Of a stretch of 64,000 bases of DNA, positions 32,528-41,338 are shown piece by piece (the stretch's first letter is position 1; each line of letters opens with the position of its first letter). The notes under the pieces were generated by a model. It made no database searches, was not told where the DNA came from, and was given only the letters and a program-made list of their open reading frames with translations. The translations under genes and the position numbers were made by a program. Source of the DNA: Bradyrhizobium sp. LMTR 3 (GTDB taxonomy: Bacteria > Pseudomonadota > Alphaproteobacteria > Rhizobiales > Xanthobacteraceae); contig NZ_MAXC01000046.1 in the NCBI RefSeq assembly GCF_001693485.1, positions 248,001-312,000 on the forward strand, given 5' to 3'.

Positions 32528-33427
32528 ATGACGTTTATGAAACGATCGATGATCGCGCTTGCGCTTGCGTTTGCGACAACCAGCGGTGCAGGTGCGCAGC
32601 AGGACGAAATCAAATGGACCCAAACCGTCAACGTGCCTAAGGGTCAGAATATGCCACGCGACCGCGCCGACATTCTGGGGCTTGAACTGGGCGACACGTA
32701 CGACGAAGCAAAAGCCAAGCTTCAGAAACTGGCTTCCGAAGGTATCCAGCCGAAGCCGATTGGCGGAAGTGCGGCGGAGCGGATGGCGGCAAAGATGGAC
32801 GGACAACGCAGCGGGTCGCCCCCGATGCGGGAAGAGCGACGCGTCTATAATCTCAAATCTCCCGGCGCGAACTCGACGATATCGGCAAGTTTCGTGCAAA
32901 AGATCGAACTCTCCCGAGAGCTGCCGTCCGCCAATGGAAAGATCAGCGACTCTATCGCCGTCTACTTCAGCGCTCCGTCCTCAGGGCATCAGATCGTTGG
33001 CGTGACGCGGTCGATCACCTACGGGCGGGACGGCGATCAGCCGTTGATGTCCGATACGCTCGCGCAGCTCAAGAAAAAGATGCAGTTCGAGCCGCAAGTC
33101 ATCAATGCAGGAAGCATGAAGTACCGCTTCCAGTTCAACGATGGAAAGCCGTACGCGCCGTCCAACCCCTCGGTCACCTCGTGCCTGTCGAGCTACGGCC
33201 TCGATCATGCCGCCGGATTGAAGCAAGTCAATCAGACGGGTGATTGCGACGCTTTGCTGGAAATGAGTGTGCAGACCGGCATATCCAGCAACCACGCCAG
33301 CATTCTCTTCTTCACACTCAGCGACAATGACCGCACGAAGACGAACCTGACCGCCGATTTCGCGTTTCTATCGGACTACGTCCAAAAGCTACAACAAGAC
33401 ACACGCGGCGCACCGCCGAAGCTTTAG
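32528..33427 (+). CDS. exported protein, unknown
   Basis: 299 residues with a signal peptide (SMIALALAFATTSGAGAQ). The mature protein has mixed charged and strand segments; a motif DILGLELGDTYDEAKAKLQKL near the start resembles periplasmic repeat-type ligand domains that precede protein-protein contacts. One Cys pair occurs late (SCLSSYG, DCDALLE). The start follows AGGAATAGG. It may share a transcript with the genes on either side (spacing 58 and 7 bases). No family recognised. Confidence 0.65.
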   Translation: MTFMKRSMIALALAFATTSGAGAQQDEIKWTQTVNVPKGQNMPRDRADILGLELGDTYDEAKAKLQKLASEGIQPKPIGGSAAERMAAKMDGQRSGSPPMREERRVYNLKSPGANSTISASFVQKIELSRELPSANGKISDSIAVYFSAPSSGHQIVGVTRSITYGRDGDQPLMSDTLAQLKKKMQFEPQVINAGSMKYRFQFNDGKPYAPSNPSVTSCLSSYGLDHAAGLKQVNQTGDCDALLEMSVQTGISSNHASILFFTLSDNDRTKTNLTADFAFLSDYVQKLQQDTRGAPPKL

Positions 33428-33434
33428 CCCGCTC

Positions 33435-33860
33435 ATGTCAAAAACAAGCAGACGCGATGTAATGAAGGCTGCTGCGGCGTCCGTTTTGGTCGTCGCAGGC
33501 CTGCCGCCAGACGGCGGACCGCGCCCGGAATTCATGCTTCTTGCGGATAAGCTTGAGCACGCGGTAGTGGAATTCCGTCGAGCGCGCATCGCGTCCCGGC
33601 TGGCTCGCCCGCGCATCCTAGAAGAAATACGAAGCGAGGGAATTGGCCGCTTCTTCGCCGCGTCGGAGATTCGGGCGCGGTCGCGAGCACGGCATGCCGC
33701 ACAAGCCGCAGCCGAAACCTTGTGCATGCCAATCGCCGCGAATGATGGCGAAGCTCGATTTCAAGAGGCAGCGCTGGCTGTTTATGAGAACGAGCTTGGT
33801 GGGTCGGTCGGCTTCCGCGACCGCTTCCCGCCCAGTCGTAGACACAGAGGATGCGAGTAG
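33435..33860 (+). CDS. Tat-exported small protein, unknown
   Basis: 141 residues with a twin-arginine motif (TSRRDVMK) and a short hydrophobic stretch ending in VVAGLPP. The rest is Arg/Ala-rich and helical. It starts 7 bases after the preceding exported protein gene. The last 30 codons (SRRHRGCE end) read as unusual composition, and the gene may be truncated at its 3' end where the repeated 125-bp element begins soon after. Function unknown. Confidence 0.5.
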   Translation: MSKTSRRDVMKAAAASVLVVAGLPPDGGPRPEFMLLADKLEHAVVEFRRARIASRLARPRILEEIRSEGIGRFFAASEIRARSRARHAAQAAAETLCMPIAANDGEARFQEAALAVYENELGGSVGFRDRFPPSRRHRGCE

Positions 33861-33912
33861 AAGCGTTCGTAAACGAAAGCGCAAAGTGTATTGACCGATA
33901 GCAACGAGACAC

Positions 33913-34036
33913 CTGGAAATCATGTCGCTTCTCGACAGTATGGCCCGGAGGTGGCGTTGTATGCCCAAGCATCGCGGCCACAAAGCGCCGCGCCGCTACT
34001 TTCTGTGAGTGAGCGGTTTTGAACTCCCGGCCACCA
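33913..34036. repeat. dispersed repeat, copy A
   Basis: About 124 bases in direct orientation with 37688-37809 and mostly identical (CTGGAAATCATGTCGCTTCT at one end, CCCGGCCACCAG at the other). On the minus strand both copies can encode a similar short peptide (TTPPPGHT, EKRHDFQ). Confidence 0.8.
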
Positions 34037-34128
34037 GGCGTGTTTAATATCGACTTGGTGGCTATTGCTGCAACGGAGGACAATGCACTTCGGCGGCCAC
34101 GCGTGGCAGTTCGAATACCGGGAACGAA

Positions 34129-34884
34129 TTACGCGCGTTCGATTACTTGTAAAACCTTCTCGATGGCTGTTCCTTGGAAAGCCTTTTGACCGTGCCTCCA
34201 ATGCGTGCCAATCCCCGCAAGGCGAACGTTTCCACCCGGGACAATCGATACGACTGACACTGGCACAGCAAAGATTGCCCCGCCGCTCATTCCATACGGA
34301 TCAGGGGCAGTCACTTGCTGACGCGTACCAGCAGTCACGTTCTTGCGCTTATCAAACTTTATGAAGATCTTTCCGTCGGTTTCCTTTAGAACGAAATTGG
34401 CCATCGAGAACATATCGGTCTTGACGTCAGTCGTGCCTCTCAGGACCTTGGATGCTGTGTGTGGATAGCCAAACACCGCCGCATATTGCTTGTTTCCTTG
34501 AGGCGGCGCTGGCCGAATATCATTCTCTGACAACGTGGGATAACGGGACAGTTCGTCGATCTGCGTCGTGGAAAGCGCCGTCACGGCGACATCAAGAGCT
34601 TTGTCTATTGTGAAATATCCGGTGAGCGGCGTTACTATTCCACTGCTCCCGAAGTAATGAAGCGAACCGGGATGATCTTCGAGAACGTGATTGGCCGTGA
34701 TGAGGTATCGAATATCCTTGAGCTTCAGGAGGACCGCGCTTCCAACGGTCGCAGGTTGTCCACGGTGCGGGGCAACGAGCGGTATGACGGCATTTCGAAG
34801 TTTTTGTACCTGACCGTCAAAAGCCTGTTGAAACGCTCGACCCACAGGAAGCTCGGCCTTCAGGGTAAATTGACGGGGCGTCAT
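34129..34884 (-). CDS. trypsin-like serine protease, no signal peptide
   Basis: 251 residues with a chymotrypsin-fold catalytic triad. His66 is in LITANHVLED, Asp98 in ALDVAVTAL and Ser200 in PYGMSGGAIF. Such short cytoplasmic trypsin-like proteins without PDZ domains are often found in defence or mobile islands as effectors cut loose from an accessory partner. ATG 34884 is used; GTG 34926 is the alternative. Flanking genes are degraded, so a partner may have been lost. Substrate unknown. Confidence 0.8.
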   Translation of the reverse strand: MTPRQFTLKAELPVGRAFQQAFDGQVQKLRNAVIPLVAPHRGQPATVGSAVLLKLKDIRYLITANHVLEDHPGSLHYFGSSGIVTPLTGYFTIDKALDVAVTALSTTQIDELSRYPTLSENDIRPAPPQGNKQYAAVFGYPHTASKVLRGTTDVKTDMFSMANFVLKETDGKIFIKFDKRKNVTAGTRQQVTAPDPYGMSGGAIFAVPVSVVSIVPGGNVRLAGIGTHWRHGQKAFQGTAIEKVLQVIERA

Positions 34885-35000
34885 GAGAACATGTCTCTCT
34901 TTGCAACAAGGGATCTGTCGGTTCACTCGTTAGTCGATTCTCGTATTGATCCAGAATTCCACATCCGCGCCGCAAACTTACGCTTTTCGTTACCCATCGC

Positions 35001-35316
35001 CTAAGCATAAATCGCTGCCGTTTCCATGCGCGCATGATCAGGCCACCGTTGGACGAGGTTGAGCGGGATTCCCGAGCGGATGGCATGCAGCCCAAAACCG
35101 TGCCGCAAGCCCTTCGGGACCGCGTGGATGCCTTCGGCAATGCTCGCCTGCGCCATGACCGATTTCACGAGCTGCCACGCGTGGCTGCGCGACCAGCTCC
35201 AGAGCCGCCGATGCCCCGCCTGCGGTCAATCGGTGAACCCGTCTGAGCGTCCTGACGAGGGATTGCGGCACGGGCAATTCGCGGACGATCACGGGGCGGC
35301 TTCGCTTTTCAGGTTG
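35001..35316 (-). pseudogene. decayed short integrase, fragment
   Basis: Two minus-strand frames together give VIVRELPVPQSLVRTLRRVH, then PKGLRHGFG and RSGIPLNLVQRWPDHARMETA, closely matching the intact integrase at 31156. The N-terminal half is absent, a frame shift lies near 35170, and the conserved WLGH is altered to WPDH. It is a dead copy of the short-integrase family. Confidence 0.8.
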
Positions 35317-35488
35317 GTTCTCGGGCAACTGCGAAGGGCCTGTGGCGAGACCGCGCGGCGGCAGGACCAGCCGTCGAGTACTCAATGGCGATGCGCACCG
35401 TCGATTGGCCGTCCTTAGAAGTATGCTCGCCAACCTTCTCGCCTTTGTAGGTGATGGCGCCCGTTTGCGGGTCACGTTGCAATGACAT
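35309..35488 (-). CDS. small protein with truncated 3' end
   Basis: 59 codons with AGGAG well placed before the ATG. The first 40 residues (SLQRDPQTGAITYKGEKVG, then DGQSTVRIAIEYST) look like a genuine beta-rich small protein. The remaining residues run into the decayed integrase in a different frame, so the original C-terminus has probably been lost. Unnamed family. Confidence 0.45.
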   Translation of the reverse strand: MSLQRDPQTGAITYKGEKVGEHTSKDGQSTVRIAIEYSTAGPAAARSRHRPFAVAREPT

Positions 35489-35585
35489 GTTGTTTCGATC
35501 TCCTCACAGTGCGCAATTGGTGTTCCAGACGAGAAAGGGGACATCATTGATGCCCCCTTACCTGAGTCCGATCGCTTACCAGAAA

Positions 35586-35942
35586 TCAGTATTCGCTCGG
35601 CAGCAGGATCACTTTATCGGTAAACCATAGCGTAATGCCCGGAGCAGGAAAATCGGTAAAGGGAATCTCCTTGGTGTAGACCGTTGCGTCGTTGCCGTCG
35701 CCGCAGGTTAGCGTGGCGCGGCTGCCGTCGACCTTCAGAATCCACACTTGGAACGCTTCGGCCCTGACGGCCGGGACGCCGATTTGAGCGAGGGCGATTT
35801 CATCGAGGAGCCAGTACGCCCCCGCTTCGTCGGCCACGTATTTTGCGCCATCGGTGAACGTCACGGCTGGATTGAGCGCGTGGCGAAACCAGTGTTCGCT
35901 GCCGGTAAATTGCCTGAGTTGCGTGAGTGTTTTGTCCGTCAT
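35586..35942 (-). CDS. DUF6876 family protein
   Basis: 118 residues of the DUF6876 family: LTQLRQFTGSEHWFRHALN start, then TDGAKYVADEAGAYWLLDEI, a WILKVDGSRATLTCGDG strand region and the characteristic end PFTDFPAPGITLWFTDKVILL. AAGGAG lies before ATG 35942. These proteins occur on plasmids and islands in rhizobia and cyanobacteria and have no known function. No operon partner is evident; the next genes are remnants. Confidence 0.85.
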   Translation of the reverse strand: MTDKTLTQLRQFTGSEHWFRHALNPAVTFTDGAKYVADEAGAYWLLDEIALAQIGVPAVRAEAFQVWILKVDGSRATLTCGDGNDATVYTKEIPFTDFPAPGITLWFTDKVILLPSEY

Positions 35943-36146
35943 TGTTTTCGCTCCTTGGTTTTCGGGTTGCGCATGCAAACCGACTAGCCACGCGGCAATG
36001 AGCGGGGGTTAGCTGTCACAGGCCGAAAGCGGAGGCTGGCGCGGGCTGGAGCGAAGCGACGACACGGGCTGACGCTTTTGCCCCTAAGGGGCTTGGCCTT
36101 GACGGCAACGGGCGGCACGCCCCCATTTTTCGTGGTAAGAAAGCAA

Positions 36147-36341
36147 ATGCCTCACGGTGAAACCGAGATTGAGATGGCCCGGCGCCATGTCGCCGAACAA
36201 GAGCTGCGCATCGAGCGGCAGCGCGCCTTGATTGCGCGCTTAAGCGCGCAAGGCCATTCCATCGAAGATGCCGAAGAGTTTCTCGCGAGAATGGTTGAGC
36301 TTCTGGATCAAATGCGCGCGCATGTTGCGCGCCTCCAGTGA
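36147..36341 (+). CDS. small coiled-coil protein, unknown
   Basis: 64 residues, almost wholly helical with heptad-like charge pattern (EIEMARRHVAEQELRIERQR, then EEFLARMVELLDQMRAHVARL). Proteins of this shape are common in Bradyrhizobium islands. Function unknown. Confidence 0.6.
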   Translation: MPHGETEIEMARRHVAEQELRIERQRALIARLSAQGHSIEDAEEFLARMVELLDQMRAHVARLQ

Positions 36342-36834
36342 CCTTTGACTATCAACGCCGGACGGCAAAATGGCACCCGCAGGAGCGTCAGCATAGCGCC
36401 GCCATTGGCGGGACGCGGGACCGAGTGCAGCCGTGAGACCGGTTAAAAAGGCACCCGCGTTCGAGGCAGTGATAGCGACGCCGAAACGGCGGGCCTCTAA
36501 TGCGAGTGCCTCCGGCGAGCGGCTCATTATTCCCTTGCGCGAGGGATCGTCACCGGATGGCCGGGACAGACGTTCCGCGCCTTCGCGGCAATCGGCTGGC
36601 TCGGTGAGCGAAAGCGAGTAGAGCCCGGGCCTTTAGGACGCGGCCAAAGACACCCAGCTTTATTGACGAATCCATGGAATGCGGTAGAATTTCCTCGGCC
36701 TTAAGCACAGGCCAGTGTGCCCACCGCTCGCGAAGCTTAGCAGTGCTTTTCAATTTGCATCATGACCGTTCCCGATTGGGCGGACTGATTGGCAGTGGGC
36801 ACCTAGTCAGATCCGTGCATCTAAGGAATGGATC
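36342..36834. other. 493-base gene-free stretch, hairpin-rich
   Basis: No convincing gene. The segment 36540-36645 is GC-rich and can fold (GAGGGATCGTCACCGG, GCGCCTTCGCGG, GCCCGGGCC). It has the look of a dispersed structured element seen in Bradyrhizobium-type genomes, but this is from memory and not confirmed. Confidence 0.35.
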
Positions 36835-37503
36835 ATGACTATCCAAAATGAACTCGACGAATTCCGTATTTTTGCAAAGCGCCTCTCGCGCAAGCATCAA
36901 ATTCGCCATCACGATGCGTTAGACATCATAGCGAGGCAGAAAGGGCATCCGCACTGGAAGGCCCTTATGAAGGCCTGGGACCAAGGATGGCGCCCTGAAC
37001 CTTGGGACGTCGTCGATATAAACGAGTCCAGCATTATAGAATCCCCGATCAGGGGCTTCGATAAGGTCAAAACGACCGAAGGCGAGATCGCGGGCGAGCC
37101 GTACACTCTTAGCGTCTACTTCGATGAGGTTCTTATCAGCGGCAGCGGCTGGGGAATCCATCTTGGGCATGCGCCGTCCGAGCCTGCCGAAATCGAGACG
37201 TACACAAAGCCAAATCCTCTCGATGATAAAGCGTTCTTTTCTCAAGTCATGAAGATTGCCATGGAAGCTGCTGACGGAGTGCGGGAGGCAATCGCGAAGG
37301 ATTGGGGACCTGCTTCAATGCAGCCGGATAAGGATGGCTGTGTAAAGCATCCGCTGTTCGGCGGCGTTTCCGCCGAATGGTTCTGCATGCATTGCGATGC
37401 GCGTTCGACCGGAGCGCAGATGGCAGCCAACATGTGGCACTGCCCGAAATGCAACGCGACTCCCATAGACATATTTGCAGCATCCTTCTGGAAAGCCGGT
37501 TGA
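36835..37503 (+). CDS. hypothetical protein with C-terminal zinc-ribbon motif
   Basis: 222 residues. The N-terminus (LDEFRIFAKRLSRKHQIRHHDALDIIARQKGHPHWKALM region) is a helical module met in several rhizobial island proteins. The C-terminus carries FCMHCDAR and WHCPKCNAT, two C-x2-C knuckles that would bind zinc. There is no signal or membrane segment. It may be a nucleic-acid-binding island gene. Family not named. Confidence 0.65.
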   Translation: MTIQNELDEFRIFAKRLSRKHQIRHHDALDIIARQKGHPHWKALMKAWDQGWRPEPWDVVDINESSIIESPIRGFDKVKTTEGEIAGEPYTLSVYFDEVLISGSGWGIHLGHAPSEPAEIETYTKPNPLDDKAFFSQVMKIAMEAADGVREAIAKDWGPASMQPDKDGCVKHPLFGGVSAEWFCMHCDARSTGAQMAANMWHCPKCNATPIDIFAASFWKAG

Positions 37504-37687
37504 TTAAACCGCGCGCGGCTTGCCGAGCGCAGAGCCTTCGTCCACGTTGCGCGATACTTTTGCGCTATGGAAAACGATGCGCGTTTCGAAGCCTATTGAC
37601 CGACAGACAGTAGGGCCTTTACCATTGTACACGCGTCGGATTTCCGACCGGGGCTTCAAAACCCATCATCGTAGCGGCAGACATGAG

Positions 37688-37809
37688 CTGGAAATCATGT
37701 CGCTTCTCGGCAGTATGGCCGGGAGGCGGCGTTGTACGTCCAAGCCTCGCGGCCAAAGAGCGCCGTGCCGTCTTCTGTGAATGAGCGGTTTTGCAGTCCC
37801 GGCCACCAG
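37688..37809. repeat. dispersed repeat, copy B
   Basis: Second copy of the element at 33913-34036, same orientation, within the 351-base gap (37504-37854) before the tail-fibre-like gene. Nothing else was recognised in that gap. Confidence 0.8.
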
Positions 37810-37854
37810 CCATTGCGGTTGGTGGCTATGAGTTCGCTTTTGCGATGAGGATGA

Positions 37855-39456
37855 TTGCGTTTTCTATATCTGCTCTTGTTTGTGTTTGTCTCGACCGCTG
37901 CGTATGCCGACTGCACGCCAGCCAACGATCTCGTCGGCCCGCAAACCCGCACGAGCTGGGTCGAAGGCGGTCTCGTCTACGACACCACGAACGACGTTCT
38001 TAAGACCTGTGACGGCACGAACTGGACGACCGTGGGCGGCGGCAATTCGGCTTCCGTGCCATCTTTCTCGGTTTACCGCGCAGCAACGGCGCAGACGGCA
38101 GGTGTCAACATCGTTCTGGATATGGACACGAAGACGTTTGATACCGCCAATAGTTTCAACCTGACGACAGATCGCTATACGCCGACCGTCGCCGGAAAAT
38201 ATTTCTTCCGTTCAGCCACCTATTGCAGCACCAGTTCAGTCTGCCAAGCGCTGATTTATAAGAACGGGGTCAATCAAGTCTACTCGCACACCTCAGGCGC
38301 CGGTGACCGACCGGTAGCGACAGTTATTTTGGATATGAACGGCACTACGGACTATGTGGAGGCGCGCGGCTATGCATCGACTGGGGCTAGTGACAGCTTT
38401 GGTAACGGCAGCGTGGGCACCACTTTCTCTGGCTTCCTGATCGGGGGCGGTGGTGGCGGTTCGGGGACGCCGGGTGGAGCGAACACACAAGTCCAGTTTA
38501 ACAACAGCGGCGTCTTCGGCGGCTCCGCTAACCTTGTTTGGGACAACGTCAACAACCGCCTGGGTATTGGGACCACAACGCCGCAATCAAAGCTTGACGT
38601 CACTGGTGCATCAACCGCCTACAACAGCACCCCGTTATTCCGACTGACGACGGGTACAGGTGCGGGAACTGACGAGGCGCTGACCTTCGGTGTGCATGAT
38701 ACGGACTATGCTTGGGCGCAGGCGATTAAGCAGGGGACAGCGTTCCGGAATTTGGTGCTGCAGCCGAACGGCGGCAACGTCGGCATCGGGACGACAGGGC
38801 CTACAAATCCGTTGAGCGTTGACGGCACTGGCATGGGAAGCAACGACAGTGCCATTGTCGCCTACACATCCGCCGCGAATGATGTTTTTTCAATTATGCC
38901 CTGGAGTGGAATGACGTATCTCGGGTCTGGCCTCTATTTCAAGGATGGCGCCTGGGTCCACGACGGATACAACGCATCGAACGCGGTGTTCGCCTTTGGC
39001 GGCGGCAGCGGCGCGACCTGGTATGCTTCAAACAATGGTACGGCGAGCTGGAACGTAGCCAGCGCCATCAGCCTTTGGAATGCCTCGGGAGTCCTCGCAG
39101 GGGCGTCGTCGCGCACTTTCAAGGAAGGGTTCAGGGCATTGGACAAGAGTTCCGTGCTAGATCGGATTTCACATCTCAAAATCGACGAATGGAAATACCG
39201 GCATGAACCTGGTTCCGTTCGCCATATCGGACCAGTCGCGGAGGATTGGCATGAAGCCTTTGGAACAGGGGACAGCGATAAATATATTCCGCTTATGGAC
39301 GGCGTCGGCGTCACTCTTGTTGGTGTGCAGGCGTTGAAGGAAAAGAATGACAGTCTGTATGCCGAGGTTGAGTCGCTGCGCGCCGAGCTCAAAGCCGCCA
39401 ACGACAACTACGAAGACCTGCGCCGCGAGGTCGATGCTTTAAAGGCCGCCCGCTAA
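37855..39456 (+). CDS. exported protein with C-terminal tail-fibre (S74-type) chaperone domain
   Basis: 533 residues from a TTG start with GAGG 5 bases upstream. A signal peptide (LYLLLFVFVSTAAYA) precedes a C1q/TNF-like beta region (about 60-200), then Gly-rich repeats typical of fibre stalks (RLGIGTTTPQSKLDV, NVGIGTTGPTNPLSV). The C-terminal 120 residues match the intramolecular chaperone/auto-protease of phage tail spikes (SSRTFKEGFRAL, IGPVAEDWHEAFG), ending in a coiled coil. It would form a self-trimming trimeric surface fibre. A signal peptide is unusual for such proteins and suggests a cellular adhesin. Confidence 0.8.
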   Translation: MRFLYLLLFVFVSTAAYADCTPANDLVGPQTRTSWVEGGLVYDTTNDVLKTCDGTNWTTVGGGNSASVPSFSVYRAATAQTAGVNIVLDMDTKTFDTANSFNLTTDRYTPTVAGKYFFRSATYCSTSSVCQALIYKNGVNQVYSHTSGAGDRPVATVILDMNGTTDYVEARGYASTGASDSFGNGSVGTTFSGFLIGGGGGGSGTPGGANTQVQFNNSGVFGGSANLVWDNVNNRLGIGTTTPQSKLDVTGASTAYNSTPLFRLTTGTGAGTDEALTFGVHDTDYAWAQAIKQGTAFRNLVLQPNGGNVGIGTTGPTNPLSVDGTGMGSNDSAIVAYTSAANDVFSIMPWSGMTYLGSGLYFKDGAWVHDGYNASNAVFAFGGGSGATWYASNNGTASWNVASAISLWNASGVLAGASSRTFKEGFRALDKSSVLDRISHLKIDEWKYRHEPGSVRHIGPVAEDWHEAFGTGDSDKYIPLMDGVGVTLVGVQALKEKNDSLYAEVESLRAELKAANDNYEDLRREVDALKAAR

Positions 39457-39638
39457 CCGCGACTGCATCCCTTCAGGTGAGCAACCGCCTCCGACGCCTT
39501 CGCCGAAGCCGTGAAGATGACGCGGGGCTGTCGTCCTTCATTAGCTTGAGCCATTGCGCCAGATACTCCTTGTAGAAGACGACGAGCGAGGACTCCTCAC
39601 CCTTGCGCACCTGGCTACCCAGCTCGCACACTTGCGCT

Positions 39639-40163
39639 CTAGCCGGCTCCGAGAAACCAACTGCTGCCGAAGGTGCCGAGTCCCAGCACAATGCTCGCCC
39701 ACAGCATTGCGGCGGCAAAACTCGCCACGGCGAATTGAAGCACCGGCATCTCGCGTATGACGGCCACGAGCGGCGTAAGGGGGCGCAGCGGGCTCATGAA
39801 GCGGGAAGCAAAGAGGCTGATCCAGCCCCACCGCTCGAAGAAGCGATGGCCGTCGTCGAGAAGCTGCCTGTTGTTGCGGAGCGGCCAGCTCTCCTTAAGC
39901 TAATGCTCAACGAAGTAGCCGATTGCATACGAGATCCAATCATCAAAGCATGCGCCAAATGTCACCGCGAGCCAGAGCGCGCGCACGTCGCTTCCGCTTG
40001 CCACGAGTGCGGCCGAGGTCGCAATAGGGAGGGCGGTGCTGGGAACGAAGAAACCGACACCAACGATTGATTCGGTCGCGCCAATTGCGAAGGCAATTGG
40101 CAGAGCCATGGCTTGATTTGTCTTCCAGCAGCATAAGGCGGCATCGCCAAAGCGTTTGCCCAT
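39639..40163 (-). pseudogene. DedA-family membrane protein interrupted by an amber codon
   Basis: The frame is open from ATG 40163 to a TAG at 39900-39902, then continues in the same frame to a TAG at 39639. Together it encodes a DedA/SNARE-associated protein: FAIGATESIVGVGFFVPSTA, ACFDDWISYAIGYF before the stop, and ERWGWISLFASRFMSPLRPL, with PLVAVIREMP, after it. Only one substitution separates it from an intact gene, so loss is recent, or the codon is read through. It is divergent from the TetR gene, with an operator between. Confidence 0.8.
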
Positions 40164-40232
40164 GTGGTGGCCAAGCCGTGTGTGGAGGCGCCGATCCAGT
40201 GGGTCAGCGGGTTTCAGACCAAAGGGCAGTTG

Positions 40233-40250
40233 ATAGACCGATTACTCCAG
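40233..40250. promoter_or_regulatory. ATAGA-N8-TCTAT operator, site 1 (TetR/DedA)
   Basis: ATAGA-CCGATTAC-TCCAG; in reverse orientation it matches the GTAATC core of the other sites. It lies 14 bases before the TetR start and between divergent genes, fitting autorepression. Confidence 0.6.
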
Positions 40251-40264
40251 TTTAAAGAGTAGGC

Positions 40265-40912
40265 ATGCGAAAACTCGACCCTGTGAAACACGAAAAAAAG
40301 CGTCAGGAAATCCTGGGCGCTGCAATGCGCTGCTTTCTTCGGAGCGGCCTGAAAGGTGCGTCGACGGCTGAAATCTGCGCGGAAGCCGGAATCAGCCCGG
40401 GACACCTGTATCACTACTTTGACACCAGGGATGCGATTGTCGCCGCGTTGATTGAGGGAAGGCTCGAGAAGGTCACGGAACAATTAAAGGCCGGCATCCA
40501 GGGCGCGCGCTCCATCGTAGAGACTCTCGCACCAGAGCTGGAAGGTCAACCGGGCGGGGCGGCCGCTATGGCGCTGATCTTCGATATGATGGCGGAGAGC
40601 AAGCGCAATCCGGAGATGGGCAAGATCGTGAACAGCCACAACCGAGGCATCCGCGAGATCCTTGTGGAGATGCTTCGCTATGGCCAGTCGCGGGGTGAGG
40701 TCGAGGCCAAGTTGGATTTGGAAGTCGCGGCCACGACCATCATGGCGCTTATGCACGGCGCGAAGGTGGTCGCGATGCAAAACCCGAAGGAGGCGGGAAA
40801 GGCCATGCCTGTTCTCCGGCAACTCCTGGTCCACTTGCTTATGACTCCCATGGAAAGCGCGGGAGCAGAACCGCCCCGGGCCAAAAAGACAGTGGCGCGC
40901 GCTAGATCTTAG
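40265..40912 (+). CDS. TetR/AcrR-family transcriptional regulator
   Basis: 215 residues. The N-terminal HTH reads STAEICAEAGISPGHLYHYF, typical of TetR; the C-terminal helical ligand domain is about residues 65-190 (TetR_C-like, FDMMAESKRNPEMGKI). An operator overlaps its own promoter, and six more copies of the same site lie in front of genes up to 49.7 kb. It is therefore the best candidate for the local repressor. The inducer is unknown, but a linked RND pump suggests a hydrophobic compound. Confidence 0.9.
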   Translation: MRKLDPVKHEKKRQEILGAAMRCFLRSGLKGASTAEICAEAGISPGHLYHYFDTRDAIVAALIEGRLEKVTEQLKAGIQGARSIVETLAPELEGQPGGAAAMALIFDMMAESKRNPEMGKIVNSHNRGIREILVEMLRYGQSRGEVEAKLDLEVAATTIMALMHGAKVVAMQNPKEAGKAMPVLRQLLVHLLMTPMESAGAEPPRAKKTVARARS

Positions 40913-41338
40913 TCAAGTCGCCGGCCGGAGGGTTGCAGCGAGCAACCGCGCTCGGAGGTCATACGTTCGAGGGTTCAAGGCACTTTTGGCGAGGAGGACG
41001 CGGGTCCGCGATGTCTCTCTCTCGACTCTTTTTCGACACATATTGAGCACGACGGTTAAAGCACTTTGCGGGACATTCCCGCTCTGCACCTTTCCGTCGA
41101 GGTCGCCTGCGACATCCTAAAATAGTTCGATCAGTCTAATTTTAATTGACAGGCAGGCTCTCGCTCGATAATTGATAGAGCGTATGATCTATCAATGTGA
41201 AGCCGCAACTGCGTCGATTGAAAGAGGGGCCGGCGTGCAGCGGCCCTCTACACCGCGGATGCTTGGACGCGGGATGAGGCCTCGGGCGAGGCCCATAGGC
41301 ACTATCGAAACACGTTCATCTCTCGGGGAGCAAAAGGC
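40913..41338. other. 426-base control region before the hydrolase operon
   Basis: No gene seen. It carries a TTGACA element at 41146-41151 with an A/T-rich -10-like GATAAT at 41167-41172, directly followed by operator site 2. The rest has no recognised feature. Confidence 0.5.
41171..41196. promoter_or_regulatory. operator site 2, perfect 9-bp arms (hydrolase-SDR operon)
   Basis: ATTGATAGA and TCTATCAAT are exact reverse complements around an 8-base centre. This is the most symmetric of the seven sites and overlaps the end of the -10 element, as expected for a repressor. Confidence 0.8.
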
